From positions 124,001 to 188,000 of the forward strand of contig NZ_VDFW01000006.1 in the NCBI RefSeq assembly GCF_006152065.1: a stretch of DNA of 64,000 nt, written 5' to 3'. Source of the stretch: Amycolatopsis alkalitolerans. GTDB lineage: Bacteria > Actinomycetota > Actinomycetes > Mycobacteriales > Pseudonocardiaceae. The position numbers and the translations under genes are program-made. Below the pieces are notes generated by a model. That model worked only from the letters and a program-made list of their open reading frames with translations. It was not told the origin of the DNA and searched no databases. Below are positions 41,072-49,417 of the stretch, one piece after another; the stretch's first letter is position 1; each line of letters begins with the position of its first letter.

Positions 41072-41899
41072 ATGCGAACCACTGTGAGTGCGCAAACTGA
41101 CACACGGCGACTGGTCGTCCTCGCCGTGGACGACGAACCCCACGGGCTGAACCTGCTCGTCGAGGGCCTGCAGGCGAACCACCATATCGGCCGGGTCTTC
41201 GCCGCGGTCGACGCCGCGGAGGCGCTGCGCCTGCTCGCCTCCGACGACGACGAGTTGCGCAACCGCAAGGAACGCGGGCTCCCCGCGATCGACGCGGTGT
41301 TCGCGGACCTGCAGATGCCCGGGTTGTCGGGGATGGAGATGGCGCGGGTGTTCTCCGCGCTCAACCCGGCGCCGGTACTGGTGTTCGTCACCGGGCACGC
41401 CTCCGAAGCGGTGAACGCCTTCGATCTCGGCGCCGTGGACTACCTGCTCAAGCCGTGCAACCAGAACAGGCTGGACCGCGCCGTGGACCGGGTGCTGGAC
41501 AAGCTCAGCAGCACGCCGGCCGCCAGCAGTCCCTCGGGCGCGGCGGCCCCGGCGAAAGCGGACGACGACGAGGTGATCCCAGTCGAGCTGGCCGGCACCA
41601 CGAAGCTGGTCCCGCGCTCGACGGTGCGGTGGGTCGAGGCGCAGGGCGACTACGCGCGCCTGTTCACCACGGACGGAAACAGTCACCTGGTCCGGATCCC
41701 GTTGACACAGCTGGAAGAACGCTGGGAGAAGGCCGGGTTCGTGCGGATCCACCGGTCGTTCCTGGTCGCGCTCAGCCTGATCACCGAGCTGCGGATGGGG
41801 CAGGGCGGGTACCAGGTGGTGATCGGCAACGACGAGAAGCTCCTGCCGGTCTCGCGCCGGCACACCCGTGAACTCAAGGATCGCTTGACCGGGCGATGA
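41072..41899 (+). CDS. LytTR-type response regulator
   Basis: A 275-aa regulator with a receiver domain (residues ~10-135: VVLAVDDEPHGLN, phospho-aspartate in DAVFADLQMPG, FVTGHAS, DYLLKPCN) and a C-terminal LytTR DNA-binding domain (~170-270: VRWVEAQGDYARLF, GFVRIHRSFLVALSLI). This pairs naturally with the LytS-like kinase two genes upstream. Known LytS/LytTR pairs such as BtsSR and YpdAB control uptake of pyruvate and other carboxylates, so the symporters downstream are the probable targets. The stop overlaps the following start by four bases. Confidence 0.94.
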   Translation: MRTTVSAQTDTRRLVVLAVDDEPHGLNLLVEGLQANHHIGRVFAAVDAAEALRLLASDDDELRNRKERGLPAIDAVFADLQMPGLSGMEMARVFSALNPAPVLVFVTGHASEAVNAFDLGAVDYLLKPCNQNRLDRAVDRVLDKLSSTPAASSPSGAAAPAKADDDEVIPVELAGTTKLVPRSTVRWVEAQGDYARLFTTDGNSHLVRIPLTQLEERWEKAGFVRIHRSFLVALSLITELRMGQGGYQVVIGNDEKLLPVSRRHTRELKDRLTGR

Positions 41900-42402
41900 A
41901 CGAGGACTACTACCAGCAGGTCGACGGGGTACGGGAGCCCGATCCCACCCTCGGGAAGAACTTCGCGACGCACGAGCCCGCGACGGTGGAGCGCGTGCCG
42001 CCGGTCCCCGCCGAACAGCCGGCCGAGACCCCGGCGAAACCGCTCAAGCGGCAACGGGTGGTGCTGGCGGATCCGCACTCGCGGTCGTCGACGCCGACGC
42101 TGCGCGCGAGGGTCGAGCTCGAGGAGCAGACGAGCTGGGGTGCGCTGCTCGTCGACGACCTGGTCAAGCACCAGTTGCGCGCCGGGCTCATGCTCGCCGC
42201 GCTCGTGGTGGTCGTGCTCGGCGGGCTGCCGCTCGCGTTCTACCTCTCGCCCGCCTTCGCCGGGCTGCGCGTGATCGGCGTGCCGCTGGCCTGGCTCCTG
42301 CTGGCCATCCTGCCGTTTCCACTGCTCCTGCTGGCCGGTCTGCTGTACAACCGGCTGGCCGAAGGAAACGAACGCGACTTCGTCGACATGATCGAAAATT
42401 AG
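41896..42402 (+). CDS. Small membrane protein, partner of symporter locus
   Basis: A 168-aa protein with a ~90-residue hydrophilic, Pro/Glu-rich N-terminus and two transmembrane helices (~residues 98-122 and ~130-152: LMLAALVVVVLGGLPLAFYL, LAWLLLAILPFPLLLLAG). The layout is reminiscent of DUF485-type partners of SSS symporters, though the sequence is not clearly in that family. It overlaps the LytTR gene (ATGA) and precedes the first symporter by ~110 bp containing a repeat. Probably a transporter accessory subunit; inferred. Confidence 0.85.
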   Translation: MNEDYYQQVDGVREPDPTLGKNFATHEPATVERVPPVPAEQPAETPAKPLKRQRVVLADPHSRSSTPTLRARVELEEQTSWGALLVDDLVKHQLRAGLMLAALVVVVLGGLPLAFYLSPAFAGLRVIGVPLAWLLLAILPFPLLLLAGLLYNRLAEGNERDFVDMIEN

Positions 42403-42414
42403 ACAGTGAAGTGG

Positions 42415-42475
42415 TTTGCGTGGCGGTGCTGGCGGTGCAAGCTGACGGCCCACGGCAAGCGGCTGCCGCCGCTTA
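42415..42475. repeat. Dispersed intergenic repeat, copy A
   Basis: A 61-bp element that aligns at roughly three positions in four with copy B at 53889-53950. Shared blocks include GCGGTGC, CGGCCCAC and GCAAGCGGCT, followed by CCGCCGCTT. It contains complementary GCGG/CCGC arms able to fold. It lies between the small membrane protein and the symporter genes. Confidence 0.6.
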
Positions 42476-42511
42476 TGAGCGCTGCCAAGCGGCAGTGCCA
42501 CACTATCGACC

Positions 42512-44293
42512 GTGCAGCTGAACGCGTGGGTGCTGACCGGTGTCGTGCTGGTCGCCGCGATGACCTTCTACCTGGGCCATCGCTCCTCGCGGTTCGCCAG
42601 TTCCACCCATGACTTCCTGGTCGCCCGCCGCACGGTGCGTTCCCGCCGGAACGCGGCCGCCATCTCCGGTGAGTACCTCTCGGCCGCGTCGTTCCTCGGC
42701 GTCGCGGGGATCGTGCTCAAGGAGGGCGCCGACGGGCTGTGGTACCCGATCGGCTTCACCGCGGGCTACCTCGCGCTGATGCTGTTCGTCGCGGCACCGT
42801 TGCGGCGTTCGGGCGCGTACACCCTGCCCGACTTCATCGAGGCCCGGCTCGGTTCGGTCACGCTTCGCCGGTGCGCCACGGCCTTCGTGATCGTGATCGG
42901 CATCCTCTACCTGGTGCCGCAACTGCAGGGCGCGGGGCTCGCGTTGACCACCGTGCTGCCGGTGCCGCTGTGGGTCGGCGCGGTCGGGGTGACCGTGATC
43001 GTCGCCGGCAACGTACTCGCCGGCGGGATGCGCGCGATCACCGTGGTCCAGGCGTTCCAGTACTGGTTCAAGCTCTTCGCCCTCGCCGTGCCGGCGTTCG
43101 TGCTGTGCGCCGTCTTCGTGACCGGCGGGCACGGCGGGCCCGCCGGTGCGCTCGGCTCGTCGGCCGCGCCGAAGTTCACCGCGGACACCACCGTGACGAT
43201 CAAGACCGACGTGAACCTGCGGGTCGACGCGCTGACCCCGGTTACCGTGCGCGATCCGGGCGCGACCGCGGAGCGGACGGCGGGCTGGGTCAAGGGCTCG
43301 ACCGAGCACGTGCTGAAGGGCACCGTGCTGCGGTTCCCCGCGGGCACCCCGGTTCCGGTGGTCACGGATGCCGTCCCGGCCAACGGAGAGTGGCTCCGTC
43401 CCGGCAGTTCCGGGCTGCCGGATCTGCTGCAGACCTACTCGCTGATCCTCGCGCTGTTCCTCGGCACGATGGGCCTGCCGCATGTGCTGGTCCGCTTCTA
43501 CACCAACCCCGACGGCAAGGCCGCCCGCCGCACGGCGGTGCACGTGCTGTTGCTGCTGGGCCTGTTCTACGTGTTCCCGACGGTGCTCGGCGCGATGTCC
43601 CGGATGTACGTGCCCGAACTGCTGGTCACGGGTCAGACCGACGCCGCCGTGCTGCTGCTGCCGCACGCGGTGCTGCCCGGCGTGGGCGGGGAGATCCTGA
43701 CCGCGGTGGTCATGGCGGGCGCCTTCGCCGCGTTCCTGTCCACCTCGTCCGGGCTGCTGGTGAGCGTCGCCGGGGTGGTGTCGACCGACGTGTTCAAGGG
43801 ACGGGTGCGTGATTTCCGGTGGGCGACGGTGATCGTCGGCATCGTGCCGGCGGCGCTCGCGCTCGCGATGCGCCCGACCGATCTCTCGCTCAGCGTCGGG
43901 ATGTCCTTCGCGCTGGCGGCGTCGACCTTCGCGCCCGTGCTCGTGCTGGGTATCTGGTGGCGCGGGCTGACCTGGCCGGGCGCGATGGCCGGCATGATCG
44001 TCGGCGGCGGGCTGGTCGTCGCGGCGCTCGCGGTCCACACGGTCAGCGGGTACACCGGCAACTGGGCGCCGTGGCTGGCCGATCAGCCTGCGCTGGTCAC
44101 CGTCCCGGCCGCGTTCGCGGTGACCGTGCTGGTCAGCCTCGGCACCCGCGCGGGCCGCCCGGCCGACGTCAACGCCGTGATGCTGCGGCTGCACGCGCCC
44201 GATCCGCTGGGTTTCATGCGGGACCGTGCGGTCGCCCGGTTCGGCCAGGTCGACAGCCGCCACCGCTCTGGCCGCGGCCGGCACCGCAAGTAG
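42512..44293 (+). CDS. SSS-family sodium/carboxylate symporter with extra extracytoplasmic domain
   Basis: A 593-aa sodium:solute symporter related to ActP/MctC (about 540-550 aa). The family opening AAISGEYLSAASFLGVAGIV and GTMGLPHVLVRFYTNP are present, with ~13 helices. Unusual is an ~85-residue hydrophilic insertion at ~residues 215-305 (FTADTTVTIKTDVNLRVDAL to WLRPGSSG), rich in beta-forming residues and expected on the outer face. GTG start. With the LytS/LytTR pair upstream, monocarboxylate uptake is the likely role; substrate unproven. Confidence 0.92.
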   Translation: MQLNAWVLTGVVLVAAMTFYLGHRSSRFASSTHDFLVARRTVRSRRNAAAISGEYLSAASFLGVAGIVLKEGADGLWYPIGFTAGYLALMLFVAAPLRRSGAYTLPDFIEARLGSVTLRRCATAFVIVIGILYLVPQLQGAGLALTTVLPVPLWVGAVGVTVIVAGNVLAGGMRAITVVQAFQYWFKLFALAVPAFVLCAVFVTGGHGGPAGALGSSAAPKFTADTTVTIKTDVNLRVDALTPVTVRDPGATAERTAGWVKGSTEHVLKGTVLRFPAGTPVPVVTDAVPANGEWLRPGSSGLPDLLQTYSLILALFLGTMGLPHVLVRFYTNPDGKAARRTAVHVLLLLGLFYVFPTVLGAMSRMYVPELLVTGQTDAAVLLLPHAVLPGVGGEILTAVVMAGAFAAFLSTSSGLLVSVAGVVSTDVFKGRVRDFRWATVIVGIVPAALALAMRPTDLSLSVGMSFALAASTFAPVLVLGIWWRGLTWPGAMAGMIVGGGLVVAALAVHTVSGYTGNWAPWLADQPALVTVPAAFAVTVLVSLGTRAGRPADVNAVMLRLHAPDPLGFMRDRAVARFGQVDSRHRSGRGRHRK

Positions 44294-44335
44294 CACCTGC
44301 TTCTTTCGCTCATCTGGCGACTGAACTCGTCAATC

Positions 44336-44363
44336 GGTCAAAGTACTTGTACCCGGATAAAAT
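44336..44363 (+). promoter_or_regulatory. Promoter of the DUF485-symporter operon
   Basis: GGTCAA (44336-44341), a 16-bp spacer and TAAAAT (44358-44363) form a plausible housekeeping-type promoter in an AT-richer island, giving a leader of ~43 nt to the GTG start. Direct-repeat-like CGTCAAT/CGGTCAA just upstream might bind LytTR, which is speculative. Confidence 0.42.
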
Positions 44364-44412
44364 CCTGCTCTACTGTCAGTGCTTCCGTTCACTCGAAAGG
44401 GAATGACTACCC

Positions 44413-44784
44413 GTGAGTACTACCGAACAGGGCCTGACGGGATCGGGTCCCGGCGGCGACTGGAAAAAGGTGCAGGCCAGTCCCGAGTTCGCCCAGTTGC
44501 GACGGCGGTTGCGCACCTTCGTCTTCCCGATGACCGCCCTCTTCCTGGCCTGGTATCTGGTCTACGTCCTGCTCGCCGACTACGCGCACGCCTTCATGGC
44601 GACGAAGATCGCCGGGAACTTCAACGTCGGTCTGCTCATCGGCCTGCTGCAGTTCGTGTCCACGTTCCTGATCACCTGGCTGTACGTCCGATACGCGAAC
44701 CGGAGGCTCGACCCCATCTCGGACAAGATCCGTGACGAGGTGGAGAGCGAGAAGCTCGAGACCGTCGAAGGAGACGCCGAGTGA
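44413..44784 (+). CDS. DUF485 membrane protein
   Basis: A 123-aa DUF485 protein with two transmembrane helices (~residues 42-62 and ~75-95) and the conserved SPEFAQLRRRLRTFVFPMTALFLAWYLVYVLL opening. In corynebacteria the equivalent gene precedes mctC, encoding a monocarboxylate transporter, and is co-transcribed with it; here it overlaps the following symporter gene by four bases (GTGA). It probably stabilises or modulates the symporter. GTG start with AAAGGGAA upstream. Confidence 0.93.
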   Translation: MSTTEQGLTGSGPGGDWKKVQASPEFAQLRRRLRTFVFPMTALFLAWYLVYVLLADYAHAFMATKIAGNFNVGLLIGLLQFVSTFLITWLYVRYANRRLDPISDKIRDEVESEKLETVEGDAE

Positions 44785-46397
44785 AGACACTTGCGGCGGG
44801 CGTCGAGGGCAGCAACCCCACGCTCAACATCGTCATCTTCGCGGTCTTCGTCGCGATCACCCTGGTGATCGTGTTCTGGGCGAGCCGGAACACCAGGACG
44901 GCCTCCGACTACTACGCGGCGGGGCGGGCGTTCACCGGTCCGCAGAACGGAGTCGCGATCTCCGGTGACTACCTGTCCGCGGCCTCGTTCCTCGGGATCG
45001 CCGGGGCGATCGCGGTCTACGGCTACGACGGCTTCCTGTACTCGATCGGCTTCCTGGTCGCGTGGCTGGTCGCGCTGCTGCTAGTCGCCGAACTGCTGCG
45101 CAACACGGGCAAGTTCACCATGGGCGACGTGCTCGCGTTCCGGATGAAGCAGCGTCCGGTCCGGGCGGCGGCCGCGGTGTCCACGCTGATCGTGTCGCTG
45201 TTCTACCTGCTCGCGCAGATGACCGGCGCCGGTGGCCTGGTCAACCTGCTGCTCGGCGTCGAGGGCAACGTCGGCCAGGACCTCGTGATCGCCGTCGTCG
45301 GCGTGATCATGGTGCTGTACGTGCTGATCGGCGGGATGAAGGGCACCACCTGGGTGCAGATCGTCAAGGCGGCGCTGCTGATCGTCGGCGCGCTCGCGAT
45401 GACGCTGTGGGTGCTCGGCAAGTACGGGTTCAACTTCTCCAGCCTGCTGCAGCACGCGGTGGACCGCGCCGGCGGCGGGGCGAAGGGTGAGGCGCTGCTC
45501 GGGCCTGGCAAGCAGTACGGCAAGAGCAGCACCACGAAGCTGGACTTCCTGTCCCTGAGCATCGCGCTGGTGCTCGGCACCGCGGGCCTGCCGCATGTGC
45601 TGATGCGCTTCTACACCGTGCCGACCGCCAAGGAAGCCCGGCGGTCCGTGGTGTGGGCGATCGTGCTGATCGGCGTGTTCTACCTGTTCACGCTGGTGCT
45701 CGGCTACGGCGCGGGCGCGCTGGTGGGCGCGGAAACGATCAACGGCGCACCGGGCAAGACCAACTCCGCGGCGCCGCTGCTCGCGCTGGAACTCGGCGGG
45801 CCGGTGCTGCTCGGGTTCATCGCCGCGGTCGCGTTCGCGACGATCCTGGCCGTGGTCGCCGGGCTCACCATCACCGCGTCGGCCTCCTTCGCACACGACG
45901 TGTACGCGAACGTGATCAAGAAGGGCCAGGTGGACAGCAAGAACGCGGAGGTGCGGGTCGCCCGGATCACGGCCCTCGTGATCGGTGCGGTCGCCATCGT
46001 GGGCGGCATCCTCGCGAAGAACCAGAACGTCGCGTTCCTCGTCGCGCTTGCCTTCGCGATCGCCGCCTCGGCGAACCTGCCGACGCTGGTGTACTCGCTG
46101 TTCTGGAAGCGGTTCAACACCCGGGGCGCGCTGTACTCCATGTACGGCGGGCTGGCGGTGTCCCTGGTGCTGATCATCTTCTCGCCCGCGGTGTCCGGCT
46201 CCTCGACCGCGATGGTCAAGGGTGCCGACTTCGCCTGGTTCCCGTTGCAGAACCCGGGCCTGGTGTCCATCCCGGCTTCGTTCCTGCTCGGCTGGCTCGG
46301 GGCGGTCACCTCGAAGGAGAGCGACGAGGACAAGTACGCCGAGATGGAGGTCCGGGCGCTCACCGGTGCGCACGCGGAGAAAGCCGTAGCGCACTAG
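44781..46397 (+). CDS. MctC/ActP-like monocarboxylate:cation symporter
   Basis: A 538-aa SSS-family symporter with ~13 membrane helices. It shows the family motif VAISGDYLSAASFLGIAGAIAVYGYDG, AQMTGAGGLVNLLLG, and GTAGLPHVLMRFYTVPTAKEAR. In the DUF485-symporter arrangement it matches the acetate/pyruvate/propionate carrier MctC of corynebacteria and E. coli ActP. Unlike the first symporter it lacks the outer insertion. It probably takes up acetate, pyruvate or propionate under control of the adjoining LytS/LytTR pair; control is inferred. Confidence 0.94.
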   Translation: MKTLAAGVEGSNPTLNIVIFAVFVAITLVIVFWASRNTRTASDYYAAGRAFTGPQNGVAISGDYLSAASFLGIAGAIAVYGYDGFLYSIGFLVAWLVALLLVAELLRNTGKFTMGDVLAFRMKQRPVRAAAAVSTLIVSLFYLLAQMTGAGGLVNLLLGVEGNVGQDLVIAVVGVIMVLYVLIGGMKGTTWVQIVKAALLIVGALAMTLWVLGKYGFNFSSLLQHAVDRAGGGAKGEALLGPGKQYGKSSTTKLDFLSLSIALVLGTAGLPHVLMRFYTVPTAKEARRSVVWAIVLIGVFYLFTLVLGYGAGALVGAETINGAPGKTNSAAPLLALELGGPVLLGFIAAVAFATILAVVAGLTITASASFAHDVYANVIKKGQVDSKNAEVRVARITALVIGAVAIVGGILAKNQNVAFLVALAFAIAASANLPTLVYSLFWKRFNTRGALYSMYGGLAVSLVLIIFSPAVSGSSTAMVKGADFAWFPLQNPGLVSIPASFLLGWLGAVTSKESDEDKYAEMEVRALTGAHAEKAVAH

Positions 46398-46437
46398 CTC
46401 ACATGCACGCGACGGAGGCGCGTGGGAAACTGGCGGG

Positions 46438-46785
46438 GTGAATCCGGCTCAGCTTCCTACCGCCTCTGTCTCCGAACTTCCTGATGCCGACCTCACCCTG
46501 GTTGACGTGCGGGAGCACGACGAGTGGGCGGCCGGGCACGCGCCCGGCGCGGTGCACATCCCGCTCGGCGAGTTGCCCGCCCGGCTCGAGGAGCTCGCGG
46601 AACTGCCCGACGACCAGCCCCTGTACATCGTGTGCCGCACCGGAGGCCGGTCCGCGCGGGCGACGGCCTGGCTCAACGCCAGCGGCTGGGAAGCGGTGAA
46701 CGTGGCCGGCGGCATGAAGTCCTGGCGTACCGAAGGGCGCCCGGTCGTCGCAGAGCGTCCGAACGCGGCGCCGGAGATCCTGTAG
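46438..46785 (+). CDS. Single-domain rhodanese-like protein
   Basis: A 115-aa rhodanese fold. It has the conserved VDVREHDEWAAGHAPGAVHIPLGEL and the active-site loop YIVCRTGGRSA with catalytic cysteine (six-residue loop, sulfurtransferase type), ending with the NVAGGMKSW motif. It transfers sulfane sulfur to an unknown acceptor. GTG start. It stops five bases before the DUF4328 gene and may share its transcript. Confidence 0.94.
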   Translation: MNPAQLPTASVSELPDADLTLVDVREHDEWAAGHAPGAVHIPLGELPARLEELAELPDDQPLYIVCRTGGRSARATAWLNASGWEAVNVAGGMKSWRTEGRPVVAERPNAAPEIL

Positions 46786-46790
46786 GCCCC

Positions 46791-47702
46791 ATGCGTCCCG
46801 GCCAGTACCACTTCCGCCCGCGCGTGCGCTGGGTCGCGTCACCCCCGCCCGGCTCGCAGCCGCCGCGTCGCGCCCGGCGGGCCGAGCCCTACACCGGCCC
46901 GCCCGCCTATCCCGTCCCGCCGCGCTGGGGGTTCCCGAACCTGACCTGGCGCGCGCCGACGCTGGTGCCGGGCACGCCGTCGAGTTATCCGCGCCCGGTG
47001 GAGCGGGTGCGGCTGCTCTCGCGCAACGCGGTCACGGTCCTGTGGTTCCTCGCCGGGCTGGCGCTCGCCGGTGCGGTGGCCGAGTTCTGGCGGTACGCGC
47101 TGCTGGTGATCAGCCGGAACTCCGCGCTGAGCTCCGGGGTCGTGGCGATGTCGGACGCGCTGGAGATCATCGCCTCGTTGCTGAGCGTCGTGTTCGGCCT
47201 GCTGGCCATCGGCTCGGTGCTGTGGTGGCTCGTGGTCGCCCGCCAGGCCGCGGCGGACGAGAGCGGCCACGAGCCGCCGCGTTCGGCGCGCCAGGTGGTG
47301 ATCGGCGCGCTCGTACCGGGGTTCAACCTGGTCATGGCCGGCTCGATCCTCGCCGAATTGGAGCACGCGATCCTGCGCCAGTCCCCGGACCGGCGGCCGC
47401 GGCCCTCGCGGCTCGTGCTCGCGTGGTGGGCCGCTTGGGTGGTCGACGCCGTGCTGATGGTCCTGGTGATCGTGTGGCGGTTCCGCTCCGGTATCCAGGC
47501 ACAGGCGGACGGGGTGTTCCTGTCCGGGCTGCTCGACCTGTCGGCGGTGGTGCTCGCCGTGCTGACCGCGGTCGTGGTGCAGCGGCTGACGAGCCTGCTC
47601 GCCCCGATTTCGCTCGACCGGCTGCGGGTGCGCCGGGTGGTCGCGGTCAAGGGCGCGCCGGCGCCCGCGCTGCGCCCGGTCCGGCCGACGACCTCACGCT
47701 GA
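46791..47702 (+). CDS. DUF4328 membrane protein
   Basis: A 303-aa protein with a ~75-residue proline/arginine-rich cytosolic N-terminus and about four transmembrane helices at ~residues 82-105, 125-150, 205-225 and 240-262. The pattern (LAGAVAEFWRYALLVI, LGSVLWWLVVARQAA-like, GALVPGFNLVMAGSILAELEHA) fits DUF4328, whose function is unknown. The ATG used here begins after the rhodanese stop; the frame is open further upstream only as a shadow. Its 3' end overlaps the P450 remnant by nine bases. Confidence 0.88.
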   Translation: MRPGQYHFRPRVRWVASPPPGSQPPRRARRAEPYTGPPAYPVPPRWGFPNLTWRAPTLVPGTPSSYPRPVERVRLLSRNAVTVLWFLAGLALAGAVAEFWRYALLVISRNSALSSGVVAMSDALEIIASLLSVVFGLLAIGSVLWWLVVARQAAADESGHEPPRSARQVVIGALVPGFNLVMAGSILAELEHAILRQSPDRRPRPSRLVLAWWAAWVVDAVLMVLVIVWRFRSGIQAQADGVFLSGLLDLSAVVLAVLTAVVVQRLTSLLAPISLDRLRVRRVVAVKGAPAPALRPVRPTTSR

Positions 47703-48006
47703 GACGGGCAACGTCCGCAGTCCGCGGATCACGAACTCCGGCCGCCGTTCGGGTTCGCCGGCGAGCTGGAGTCCCGGCAGGCGAGCGGTCAGCGCGCGCA
47801 GAGCGGCGCCGATCTCGATCCGGGCGAGCGGGGCGCCGACGCAGTAGTGGATGCCGGCGCCGAAACCCAGGTGCCGAGGCCGCGCTGTGCGACACGGCGA
47901 TCGCGAGCCCCAGCCCTTCGTGCCGGTGCACCTCGCCGCGCGCCCGTAGCCGGGCGAACTCGGGATAGGGATCGGCGAGGAACTCAGGATCCCGGGGATC
48001 GAACAC
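47694..48006 (-). pseudogene. Cytochrome P450 remnant (internal deletion and frameshift)
   Basis: Only the two ends of a ~400-aa P450 survive. The first ~43 codons read FDPRDPEFLADPYPEFARLRARGEV to AIAVSHSA, a genuine P450 N-terminus with a GTG start. After a junction near 47880, in another frame, come RHLGFGAGIHYCVGAPLARIEIGAALRAL, the haem-binding loop with its cysteine, and the normal C-terminus ending in TLPVSA. About 290 codons, including the I-helix and ExxR, are missing, so no functional enzyme can be made. Confidence 0.85.
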
Positions 48007-48108
48007 GTTTCGACATTACTGCCGGTGGCCGATCCGGCTCGCGCCCCGTGAGCGGGACACGGGCGCGGATTCGGTAGCGTCTGCGGCCAAGCCGTTCGAG
48101 GAGGGCAT

Positions 48109-48969
48109 ATGGGCAAGGCCGCGCGCAAGAAGAACAAGGCGCCGAAGGTGCGCGAGGTGTTCGTGGCGCAGCCCTTCGAGGGGCTGGCCGCCGAGCCGGA
48201 GCTGGTCGCGCTGCGCGAGTTCGTGCCGTCCGCGACGGCTCCGTTGACGCTGAAGGACTCCACTCGCGAGGTCACGCTGGCGACCGTCCTGCCGGGCGCC
48301 GCGGCCGCGTTCGTCCGTTCCGACGAGCGGGTGTTCGTCGGCCTGCAGGTGCAGACCCGCTCCTCCGACGTCAGCCGCGACCTCGGCCGTTCGCTCCGGT
48401 GGGCTCTGGACGCCAAGCCCGGCGACGTGCTGTCCGTGCCCGACACCACCACACCGGGCGGTGCAGGGGAACGGCTGCAGGATCTGCTGGTCGCGGAGGC
48501 GGAACTCGACGTCACGCTGCACGAGAACTTCGACTGGTGGCTGCCCGCGGACGCCGACGCGGAAGGCGAGGTCAAGCTCTCGCTGGACCGCGCGAACGAG
48601 GCGATCATGCCCACCGAACGTCTCGGCACCGGGTCGTACTGGGTGCTCGCCGGGGAGAAGGCGCACCTGCGCTGGGTCCGCCCGGAACCGGAGAACGCCG
48701 TGCTGCAGGCGCTCGCGCGGCTGTCGGCCGCCGGTGAGCTGGGGCTCGGCGAGGGCTCCCGCTACGCCGGTTCGTTCCGCGCCCACGGCCTGCTGGTGCC
48801 GGTGTGGGACCTCGATCCGGAGGCGCACGCGCGCGAGTGGGCCGAGCCGGCCAGGCAGCTCGGCACCCGTCTCGACAACGCGCTGGCGTCCCTCGGCTCC
48901 GAACCACTCGACGCGACCGAGCGCCGGGCCCGCGACGGCCTGATCGGGCGCCAGCTGACCCTGCGGTGA
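48109..48969 (+). CDS. DUF5926 family protein
   Basis: A 286-aa cytosolic protein found throughout Actinobacteria. It begins with a lysine-rich tail (GKAARKKNKAPKVREVF) followed by PFEGLAAEPELVALREFVPSATAPL, which typifies DUF5926. The body has alternating alpha/beta segments and no catalytic motif. The basic tail suggests ribosome or nucleic-acid contact, which is inference. The stop overlaps the next gene by four bases (GTGA). Confidence 0.9.
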   Translation: MGKAARKKNKAPKVREVFVAQPFEGLAAEPELVALREFVPSATAPLTLKDSTREVTLATVLPGAAAAFVRSDERVFVGLQVQTRSSDVSRDLGRSLRWALDAKPGDVLSVPDTTTPGGAGERLQDLLVAEAELDVTLHENFDWWLPADADAEGEVKLSLDRANEAIMPTERLGTGSYWVLAGEKAHLRWVRPEPENAVLQALARLSAAGELGLGEGSRYAGSFRAHGLLVPVWDLDPEAHAREWAEPARQLGTRLDNALASLGSEPLDATERRARDGLIGRQLTLR

Positions 48970-49316
48970 TCCTCCACATCTGCTCGCGCGCGGACTGGTC
49001 GGGCAGAAAAGGCACCGCGTACCGTTCCTCCTCGCTCGATTCGGCCGGGTTCGTCCACTGCTCCGACCCGGGGACCGCGCACCTCGCCGCGAACGCGCAC
49101 TACGCCGGGCGCACCGACCTCGTCCTACTGGAAATCGACCCAGCAAGGCTCGACGTGCCCGTTCGCTGGGAAGAGGGCGAGCCTCCGCATCCCGCGGGGA
49201 TCTGGTTCCCGCATGTCTACGGACCGATCGGGGCGCACGCGGTCGTCGCCGTGCACCCGTTCCCGCCCGGACCGGACGGCGCCTTCCGGCTTCCGGCCTC
49301 CCTCGCCAACCGGTAG
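48966..49316 (+). CDS. DUF952 family protein
   Basis: A 116-aa DUF952 protein: ILHICSRADW at the start, AYRSSSLDSAGFVHCSDPG in the middle, and HPAGIWFPHVYGPIG near the end, the conserved pattern of this family, whose members are related in fold to ADP-ribosyl-transferase-like domains. No function is established. The GTG start lies within the DUF5926 stop, so the two proteins are co-translated. Confidence 0.92.
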   Translation: MILHICSRADWSGRKGTAYRSSSLDSAGFVHCSDPGTAHLAANAHYAGRTDLVLLEIDPARLDVPVRWEEGEPPHPAGIWFPHVYGPIGAHAVVAVHPFPPGPDGAFRLPASLANR

Positions 49317-49417
49317 CCCCCCTCACGCGTCCCCTGAACGAGGAACAAGGCGAGGGGACTGCCATGCGAGGCGTTACGGTGACCACGACCGTCCCGGTCA
49401 CGGGAAGGGAAACGTCG

